A DNA stretch of 64,000 nt from Parietaria judaica (taxonomy: Eukaryota > Streptophyta > Magnoliopsida > Rosales > Urticaceae). Of the stretch, positions 56,320 to 64,000 are shown piece after piece. The notes below the pieces were generated by a model. It was not told where the DNA came from, made no database searches, and saw nothing but the letters and a program-made list of their open reading frames with translations. The number at the start of each line of letters is the position of its first letter. The first letter of the stretch is position 1. The stretch lies in contig OX940864.1 in NCBI GenBank assembly GCA_954871525.1, forward strand, positions 17,416,001 through 17,480,000, given 5' to 3'. A program made the translations under genes and the position numbers.

Positions 56320-57374
56320 TCATCCTCCATCCGAGTGCGCCACCACAGTTTGACATCACCGTTGAGGAACATGCTCGTGAAATTGACATGCTTCGCCAAA
56401 GGGACATGGACCGCTTTGAAGTAATTTTCCATGTCCCAAAGGAATTTCGCCAATTCTTTCGCGTCTCTGGCCTCATTAAATGGCTTTGGCTCGGGCACCT
56501 TGATCCTTGACGCAGAAGCGCCCTCAGTGGACGCTAGGGGTGCAAATAATACCCGGAAACCGGGTAATTATCCGGAACCGAATCCGTATCCGAATTTAAA
56601 AACCGAAACCGTATCCGAATTCCGGTTCCGAGTACCCGTATTCGGATTCGAAAACGGTTCCGGATACCGGGTAGTAAAATTAAAAAAATCGGGTACCCGG
56701 TACCCGGTTTATTACCCTGTTTTAGTTTTGTTTTTATTTTTATTTTTATTTTTATGTTAATTTAATTTTTAGGGTTAGACTTTAGGGCTCGACTTCATTT
56801 TCACTCCCGCCTCTCTCGCATCTCGCCGACTTCATTTCCTTCCCCGACTTCAGGTTCTCGCCGACGCTGCCTCTCTCCGACGCCGGGTAAAATCCGGGTA
56901 CCCGGATCCGGTTCCCAAAACCGGGTACCGGGTATCAAAATACATATAGCCGGATTTCGGATACCGGTTTCGGGTATCAATTTTCGGATACCCGGATTCC
57001 GGTTCCGGGTACCGGGTACCTCGAAAAAGCCGGGTACCCTACCCGGTTGCACCCCTAGTGGACGCTGGAGTAGTGGTTGTGCTCAACGCCTTTTTAAGCG
57101 ATTGACTTCCATCTCGAGAGCGCCAAAGTTTTTGTCTGCCTTTTCCAATCTTCAGCCATCTTGACGAATTTAGTCCCCATCTCCAGCGCCATGTCCATCT
57201 GGGCAGTCTTTAACTCTTTGAGCAGTCCCTCGTGCCGCTCGCCAAGCACCGCAAAACTAACAGCATCCACGTCGGCTTGAATGCCACGCATCTCTTCAAG
57301 CCGATCCACACATTCACGTAGATCATTCATCGCGGAACGTGTTTGCATACAGCAAGCAAGATCTCCCCTTGAAT
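56320..57374 (-). pseudogene. Broken gag of another LTR retrotransposon, split by a hAT MITE
   Basis: The minus-strand N-terminal part ('MNDLRECVDRLEEMRG') is a coiled coil. After a frameshift and the 523-bp MITE, the gag core appears: 'VPEPKPFNEARDAKELAKFL', 'YFKAVHVPLAKHVNFTSMFL', 'VKLWWRTRMEDD'. It is truncated at 56320. No pol follows. Confidence 0.75.
56535..57057. mobile_element. hAT MITE rich in CCGGGTA/GGTTCCGG
   Basis: Ends TAGGGGTGCAAA and TTGCACCCCTA with an exact 8-bp duplication GTGGACGC at 56527-56534 and 57058-57065. The interior repeats 'ccgggtacc' and 'ggttccgg' words. Same type as 15831-16394. Confidence 0.93.
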
Positions 57375-57386
57375 GCTCTAATACCA
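57375..57386 (-). other. Primer-binding site (tRNA-iMet type)
   Basis: The minus strand reads TGGTATTAGAGC, one base from the common plant initiator-Met site TGGTATCAGAGC, three bases from the LTR end. Confidence 0.75.
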
Positions 57387-57389
57387 ATT

Positions 57390-58363
57390 TGTCACAGGGT
57401 TTTAAGCTTGTAGCGGAAATAGCTTACCCATGATGGCTCGAGTTCACCGGGAACACGACAGCCTATCTAACGTTCCCTTGAACTACCTGAGTTCACCACG
57501 AACACGGTAGCCAATCTAACTTTCCCTTAGATTGTCGAGCACCTATCAAGGCAACCAGATTATCCCGAGACAATGTTCACACACACCCACACAAGTGTTT
57601 ACGGGCCCTTGCCCAACCAAATCAATATCACTCTATTAATCTGGACCCGTGTTTACAACATTCGTGAGTAGAACATCTTTCTTGCATCACATAGGTTTAC
57701 ATCGAGTATAAATAAAAGACAAGCAAGCAAACAAGATGGCGGTTTACAACCCAAACCGCCAAGGGCACGTGTACAGTGCAGATCTTTCCACAAGGCGCGT
57801 ATCCCCCCCCCTGTGCGCACACTTAACCGCCAGGACACGCGGCACCCTAGCACAGGGCGCGCTGATCCTCGGCAGTTATCCACGACGTGGGGACACGCGG
57901 CACGCCCACAGAGTGCGCGCGGTCAGCAGCGGTTACGCCCCTCGCCAGGACGCGTGTCATGCGCTCACAGCGCGCACAACTCCTTAGCGGTTAACTCAAC
58001 TGTTGCCCCACTAACCCTGGTGCGTGGCGCCTTGAGCGGGCCTGGACATCTGTCGCGCGTGCGCTGCTTTGGAGGTTTCTCCCGTTAGGCTTGCCAAGCT
58101 ATTCCCGCCTAACTGCCATAGTAAACTCCAGTTGCCTTGCCTATTTCCCTTGCACGCTGTCTGCCTTGCCCGTGCGCACCTGCGCGTAACTTGCCTTATC
58201 CCGTGCGCCCAGCTCGCACGCCCTTGCTCGATCCTTGAAACCTTTACCCTTGGTACGTACCCCTCGTACCGCACGACTCTCTATAAACAGTTACCGTGCC
58301 ATCTCAGCTTATCAACCCGTGGCATCCGTGTCTTGTTAGGCCCTAGAAATTAGTGTGATAACA
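57390..58363 (-). repeat. 5' LTR of the broken gag element
   Basis: The minus strand starts TGTTATCACACT and ends CCTGTGACA (974 bp), immediately followed by the primer site and gag. The body is GC-rich with many 'cgcgcgg' and 'gacacgcggcac' words. Plus-strand ORFs in it are not genes. Confidence 0.65.
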
Positions 58364-59274
58364 CTTTGTGAGCATAGATTTGAGAACAGTTCTGAAACGT
58401 TGTTGAAAATCAGGTCTCGCCACGACAAGACTATAGCATGCCTCGGCGTGGGATTCCACAACGTTTCAGAAGTGTTGTGGAAATTAAAAAAAATTAAAAA
58501 CAAAATTCGTCCAAAAATTACATTTTATAAAATTTCACTAGAATATAAAATATTAATGCTCTATTCAATGATATAATAGTACATTGTCATTAAATCTAAA
58601 AAAATATGTATTTCATCATTACAAAATCCCGACATATAAAGTCGCTTGTAACACGTACAGAGAATTCTAAAAGTCAACCTACAATTAAAATAACTCTATA
58701 ACAATTCCGACAACATAATTATAAATTTCAAGCTAAATTGCCGAGCAATTGCAATAATACATTGCCGAATACGTAGCCGGGCATCGAACTGCACCAAATG
58801 AAGGAGATCATCCAACGGAGAGCTTGATTCTGAAACCAACGGAGATCATACCCAGCAATAGCCCAACGGAGAGCTTGATTCTGAAACCAATGATGGTTAG
58901 TAAATTGGTCACAATCTCATCTAATTTTCTACGACCTTCAAAATTGGTGAAGAAGAAACGTTAAGGCATGAGACTGTGACTCGGTTGAAAAGTAGAATAT
59001 GAATAAACACGCCATCAATGGTGTATACATTCAATAAACGCCATCAGAGTGAGGGGTTAAGTCGAGAACGCTTACATAAATTTTGAGTTATCTATTTTGC
59101 ACATCCTTTCACATTCTTTGTACCACATTAAAAATTGAACGTTTTAATGAAAAAAAAAAAAAAATTAAGTGGTGTTTCTAAATTAATGCGTGAATAGTGT
59201 TTTATTAATACTAAAAACATAGAAAAATCTGTAAAAATAGAATATGAGAATACTAAATTATTGGTATAAATTTT
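58364..59274. other. Non-coding DNA with small duplications
   Basis: 'ctgaaacgttgt' and the inverted 'acaacgtttcag' form a stem around 58391-58472. A 'ccaacggagagcttgattctg' duplication lies at about 58813 and 58863. No gene. Confidence 0.4.
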
Positions 59275-59367
59275 TTTAATTCAAAATTCTCAAAAAATAG
59301 CATTTGAGCATGTCTATGTAAAAGAATTGTTGAGAAAACTTTGTCATCATCTTTTAATATATATAGA
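59275..59367 (-). mobile_element. 5' terminal fragment of a second Helitron of the same family
   Basis: Homologous to 63050-63144 ('tttaattcaaaattct', 'catttgagcatgtctat', 'tcatcatcttttaatata'). On the minus strand it begins TCTATATATATTAAAAG at 59367. No 3' end with hairpin and CTAG was found to its left. Confidence 0.55.
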
Positions 59368-59417
59368 CTTCACTCTCGAACTTAATATCTTAATTAAAAT
59401 TACAATCTTAATCGGAA
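59368..59417 (+). repeat. Dispersed repeat copy 2, first piece
   Basis: Matches 28104-28157 and stops at the Helitron junction; the repeat continues at 63145-63292 and 63829-63925. Confidence 0.8.
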
Positions 59418-60784
59418 CTAGTGAACGGCACCGCGATTCGCGCGGTGGCATAATATTATTTATATATTTGAATAGAAGTTTAAACAGATTAATTAAATTC
59501 GCAATAACATTTTAAGAGAAAAAAAAAATACAATGTTGAACTCATCAAGCGCTAAATTCTAAAGCGAAATTGTGCAGTTTTACTTATATTTGTATTTGGC
59601 TTATTTAGCGCCTAAGAGAACAATGTTCAGATATTAAATGCACTTATGTAAATATTTGTTAGCATATCCGTATATATGTTTTGTGCAATGTTATCATCTT
59701 TTTAAAATATTTTTTTTGTCATTGTACTATGTTAATCCTCTAAAATTTTATATATATATATATATTGTATAATGTTGTCATCATTTTACAAATTTCATAT
59801 TTTATACACATAGCGGTTTTGATCTGTTCCAACATATTAAAATAACAAAATTCGATTATTAATTTTTTGTATACTTAAATATGTCGATTGATAAGAAATA
59901 GGTATTATTATTATATTTATTTCTAAAGATGTGTCTATTTTTTAAAAGTATAAATTTGTATATGAAAAGACCGATGTAAATGATGGATACCTAAGAACTG
60001 TGTGATAATTATTTTAAAATTAATACTTCCATTATCTTGTCACAGAAGAAATTGTCCATAAATCACAATGGATTTACGAAAAATAAACAATTATGTATAA
60101 ATCAAATTCTGGCTTATATTTCAAATTTCTGTTGTTTGTACTTTGAATTTGTCCGAAACTCCGAATATCCGAAACGGCAAATGCTCTTGATTCGAGTTTC
60201 ACTTTTCAGCCTTTCTTGAGAAATGTACTTCCATTAACGCCTGTCAAATGAAAGTGAATATTAACTTGTTAATAAAGATATAATGTAAGCATAAAACATT
60301 CAAGGAGATCAAGAAACATGAAAAGATGGAAGCTTGGTTTATTGCTTTAAAGAAAAATAAATATGAGTATAAATTTAATGTTAATAATTAATACCTGAAT
60401 GACTCTTGATCTTTTAGAATAACGTAACTACTATTGCCTTTAAATTAGATTTGTTTTTAACCATATCAAGTATCAACTATGCAAGGCAATACAATTGGCT
60501 TTTTGTATTCTTATGAGCCCTATATTCAAAGGTGAACGTTTTGAACAAACTAATGAACATTTAAAGGGGCATCAAATGCAGTAATTTTAGAAAATGAATA
60601 TGAATGAGACAGTTAATGAAAAAATCGTGTAAAAAATTTAAAATATCTAAAATTAGGAATCTTGTATTCTTGCTTTCAAGTTGCTTTTTAGTGGAAGTAC
60701 GGTGCTCGGGGAGTGATATCATTAATATTGAATAAATTTTTTTACTTAGATTGTATGTTGTAATCGAAAAAACATACTTATTTA

Positions 60785-60825
<41 letters not shown>

Positions 60826-61661
60826 TGTGGCATGATATAATTTTTACTTTCTAGATATTGAGATTGAACTCAGTGTCCCAAAACAATAGTACAATGAAAA
60901 AAGTAGTTAATTGTATTTTAATTTTTAAAATAATTTTATTACAGTGTTTAGTTATAGTGGTTACTTACTTTGTTGATTAATGTTAATGATTCAAAACTTT
61001 TAATTTGTTAATTTTTTTTTCTTTCAAATGCTGCTTTAATGAAAGTATCATGAGAAGAACATGATTTCAATATTCAATTTCAAATATTCTAATAATTGCT
61101 TTATTAAATGAACTCAAAATCTTTTAAGAACAACTAATGAAATAGTGGACGTGTCATACATATGTACTGAAAAAAAAATTGATACAAACTCATGTTTGCC
61201 GATTTTTTATTCTTTAAAAACTTTATTCTGGGCAACAACATTATTTTTAATATATTTGTTCATCGTATTATTCCTTTTATGTCCGAGTTTATGAGTAGAG
61301 TAATGACTACTATAACAGGGTTATTGTTTGATACTCCCAACAATAACACGGAACATATGCAACAAACAAAATTATATATAGTGTTTATTTATGAAACCCC
61401 TCTTATGTATATTAAGCTTTTATCAGAATACATAAATATACGTAACACAGTCTTTAAAGAAAAATATGTAAGGAAGACAATATAGGTTATTGTGATATTT
61501 TGGAGGGCCAAGGAGAGTAGAAATTGTGTCGCTCGATCGTGGCAGGACAAATGCATAGCCTGAGGATCGGACATATAATTTCTCCAAAGAGATATATAAA
61601 TATAAATCGGTGGGTCAAAGCTAATATTCAACTGAGCTAAACGAAGAGAAGAAACACTTAC

Positions 61662-61735
61662 CTTATTTTGAGCACTGAATCTTGGAGAAACCCGGAAAAG
61701 AGCAGAATCTAAGTCATGGATCCGAATAAGAACTT
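61662..61735 (-). other. Possible captured exon inside the Helitron
   Basis: The minus strand encodes 'RIHDLDSALFRVSPRFSAQN' followed at once by a good donor AAG|GTAAGTG. It looks like a real exon edge, but the source gene is not recognised. Confidence 0.3.
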
Positions 61736-62270
61736 TTAAGCATCAAATATAAAACTATAACAAAATTATAAACAACTCATTTATCACATTTTAAGCATCA
61801 CGTTTTATAATTGAAATCAACCCATGCAAAGACCTAACTTCAATTACAGCAGACGGATATCGTTCCATGATTCATATAGAATCAACTAAACTAAGCTTTA
61901 AGATGAAAGCAATTGTCATTATTTACTACTTGTGCTAGGACGACTTTGAGCCACACGATGAAGCCTAATCCAACGGCTGTGAGGCATCCTTCTTCAACCT
62001 CCTATTTGGGTTGCTCTCAGATTGGAATTCGACAGAGTGAAGGAGAGAAAAAAGAAAGGAAGAGAAAATGAGGTTTTTCTCTTGGGGGTTCTATGGTTCT
62101 TTCTCTCTAGGGTTTCTAGCTTCACCTACTCTCTGGTTTGTTTCTTTTGGGTTTGAATTCACTATGTAAAGCTTATCTAGGGATTGTACGGGTTTGATCG
62201 GATCTATCAATGTACGGTGAGAGATAGGCGTAGATGAGTGTGTAATCGGAACTCGAAGATCCTATAGTGC

Positions 62271-62309
62271 ATGGCGTCCGGTTATATTCGCCGGAGCGAA
62301 AGAGAGGAC
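62271..62309 (+). other. Possible captured first exon inside the Helitron
   Basis: ATG at 62271 begins 'MASGYIRRSERED', ending at a donor-like GAC|GTACGT. It is preceded by a CT-rich, leader-like stretch with 'ctctagggtttctag' (62040-62170). The source gene is not recognised. Confidence 0.3.
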
Positions 62310-62546
62310 GTACGTTTTTCATTTTTCAGTTTATGTTTATTTGATATGTCTCGATGATCGTTCAAGAATCGGAAGAAATCGCTAGGTCAATCGATTAGAA
62401 TTTAGGGTGAAAATCCCAACAGTTCATATAAAAATGAAAAGAAATTACGGAAAAAAGAAAAAAAAAACTTACAATGGCAGGGAGAGGCTTAGCTTCGATA
62501 TTTGAGAAGCGAAAGAATGCGATAATATGAGTTAGAGATTTCAAGA

Positions 62547-62578
<32 letters not shown>

Positions 62579-63144
62579 AAATAATGGTTTTGAATGATAT
62601 AATTGAATAGTAACGTCATGGAGTAATAGCTTAATTAAATTAAAATTATTAAAAAAAAATGGCAGACATAAGGTTTTAGGAGTTAGATGTTATTAATTGA
62701 ATTTCATGCATGGATACTTCATTTTATACCTCCCATATTTGTATAGCCGTTTGTTATAATGAATATGTGTCCTTTCATTTTCTATTTTTTTGTGACCCTG
62801 TACGTTTATAAAAAAGAGATCAAATAGAATTAATAATCTATTTTTACGTAAACATGTATCCTATAGAGTAGATATAGATATAGATTACTAATTGAATTGC
62901 ATATCCAAACAGTGAGATTTAACCAAGAGAGTTTATTATAATAGATATAGATTACTAATTGAATTGCATACATAGACTCTTCGTGTCTCCTAATTATTAG
63001 GAAATAAGTGTGTAAGTGATAGAATAGTGTTTTTGAGTTTTTTTTTTTAATTCAAAATTCTAGAAAAATAGTATTTGAGTATGTCTATATTGTAGAATGG
63101 TCTTGAAAAAACTTTCTCATCATCCTTTAATATAGATATATAGA

Positions 63145-63292
63145 TTATGATTGTAATTACTGAAAATGAAATACTTTTAATGGATTGTTTACAATTTAAT
63201 CATTTAGTAAACGAGTAGCATGATGCTAATTATCAGCGATAACTACGAAGGGAATCAAGATATTACTAGATATTACTGAACTAAGATAATTA
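63145..63292 (+). repeat. Dispersed repeat copy 2, middle piece
   Basis: Matches 28158-28275 and ends with the LINE target duplication AGATAATTA. The last piece is 63829 to about 63925. Confidence 0.8.
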
Positions 63293-63819
63293 CTAGAGGG
63301 TTCAAATTATTCTATATCACTTTTATAGAGAAGGGAATTAAGTAGCGGATGTGTTGGCTCGGCTGAGTGCTGAAGGTAAAGATAATATATTCACAAATTC
63401 TAGCCAGCTTCCTGAAAATACAAAAGGTTTGTTTAGGTTAGACATTATGAACGTTGTGTATATTAAGCATATCTAATGTTTCTTTTATGCTAATTGGCTC
63501 GTGTGTTTTTTTTTTTTTTTGGTTATGAAGTTAGTTTTGTTCTTTTGGGATATTATTAATGTTTAAATTGTAATCTCATATTCTATCATGTATCTTCGGT
63601 TTTGGTATATTTAATGTTTCTTTTTGTGCCAGTTGGTTCGTGTGATTTTTGGTATTAAGTTGATTTTGATATTTGGATATTTTTAATGCTCGATCTGTAA
63701 ATCCCAAATTATGTCATGTGTCTACGGTTTTCCTCTGCCATATGTGAGGGTTCTATTAATAAATTTGAGGCGGAGCCACTATGTGAGTGATCTCCGGGTA
63801 TTTAATAATAAAAAGAAAA
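63293..63819 (+). mobile_element. 5'-truncated LINE insertion with poly(A)-like tail
   Basis: Flanked by an exact 9-bp duplication AGATAATTA (63284-63292 and 63820-63828). The left part encodes the end of a LINE RNase H domain ('VADVLARLSAEG...', preceded by a TAA where a Gln codon is likely) up to a stop at about 63476. A 3' UTR follows with a diverged tandem duplication of about 140 bp ('aatgtttctttt...ttggctcgtgtg'). It ends in the A-rich tail 'aataataaaaagaaaa'. Confidence 0.8.
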
Positions 63820-64000
63820 AGATAATTACGAAGATAGTATTATAGAAACATATTTTTTCTAACTCTATTGTTCTATTTTTATATTGTATGTGTAATATTA
63901 AGTATGAAAATGTATTAAATAAGCAAATAATATTATTCAATAGGGTCGAATATGTAGTAAAAATGAGCAAAAACGTGGACTAGTCATACATCTATACGTA

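Larger units (their letters stand above)
59418..63144 (-). mobile_element. Non-autonomous Helitron (3.7 kb)
   Basis: On the minus strand the 5' end is TCTATATATCTATATTAAAG. The 3' end is a GC hairpin (stem CACCGCG/CGCGGTG, loop of 5, at 59429-59447), seven bases, then CTAG. It sits exactly between A and T, as Helitrons do, and the paralogous repeat at 28103-28340 preserves the uninterrupted site (28157/28158). No Rep/helicase frame was found. The interior is AT-rich with (TA)n tracts near 60791-60821 and 62551-62572 and possible captured exons near 61660 and 62271. Confidence 0.88.

Noticed and set aside
57653..58353. Several GC-rich ORFs in the 57.7-58.4 kb region
   Set aside because: They fall inside a probable LTR and have Arg/Ala/His-rich composition typical of GC-rich non-coding DNA.
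63293..63330. 'gggttcaaattat' as a pol III B box of a SINE
   Set aside because: It is at the very 5' end with no A box upstream, and the downstream frame matches a LINE RNase H end, so a truncated LINE explains it better.

Overview
The window is nuclear DNA of a flowering plant, most likely a eudicot. The genes are intron-rich with GT-AG introns. Plant-type Ty3/gypsy elements, hAT, Mutator-like (MULE) and Helitron elements are present, and the intergenic DNA is AT-rich. Nothing in the window fixes the species. No tRNA, rRNA, CRISPR array or organelle gene was recognised.

Four structures carry real coding capacity for host or transposon proteins. (1) 20309-27750 (+): an 18-exon gene for an 841-aa FluG/NodGS-type protein, an amidohydrolase-like half fused to a glutamine-synthetase-like half. 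(2) 35258-36717 (+): a three-exon alpha-expansin with an unusually long basic stretch after the signal peptide. (3) 37480-43867 (-): a 12-exon, 922-aa WDR3/UTP12 WD40 protein of the small-subunit processome, with a telo-box and several site II motifs upstream. (4) 30537-33854 (+): a two-exon, 823-aa hAT transposase inside an apparently intact hAT element. Exon phases were checked by hand for all four.

Most of the rest is nested mobile DNA. 1-2143 is the 5' part (LTR, primer site, gag) of a Ty3/gypsy element on the minus strand. 3837-5308 is an LTR of a second family. 5437-12777 is a 7.3-kb foldback/MULE-like element lying in a (TA)n tract; it has very long inverted arms made of tandem repeats and carries an exon of a ribosomal protein L20 gene. 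12826-19240 holds MITEs, a LINE RNase H remnant, a MULE-type MITE with a hAT MITE inside it, and another repeat-filled MULE-like element. 29040-34463 is a MULE-type MITE split by the 4.4-kb hAT element. 44264-55325 is an LTR of the second family split by a 9.6-kb non-autonomous LTR element. That element has no pol. It carries a sense ORF for a SKIP14-like F-box protein and an antisense ORF set with a 'putative gypsy type transposon' domain and coiled coils. 55326-58363 is a mosaic of broken gypsy pieces. 59418-63144 is a non-autonomous Helitron whose empty site is preserved in a paralogous repeat at 28157/28158. 63293-63819 is a 5'-truncated LINE with a perfect 9-bp target duplication.

The host genes do not form a functional unit. 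The interest lies in the gene capture by three kinds of element (F-box in an LTR element, L20 exon in a foldback element, possible exons in a Helitron) and in nested insertions whose boundaries can be read to the base from target-site duplications.
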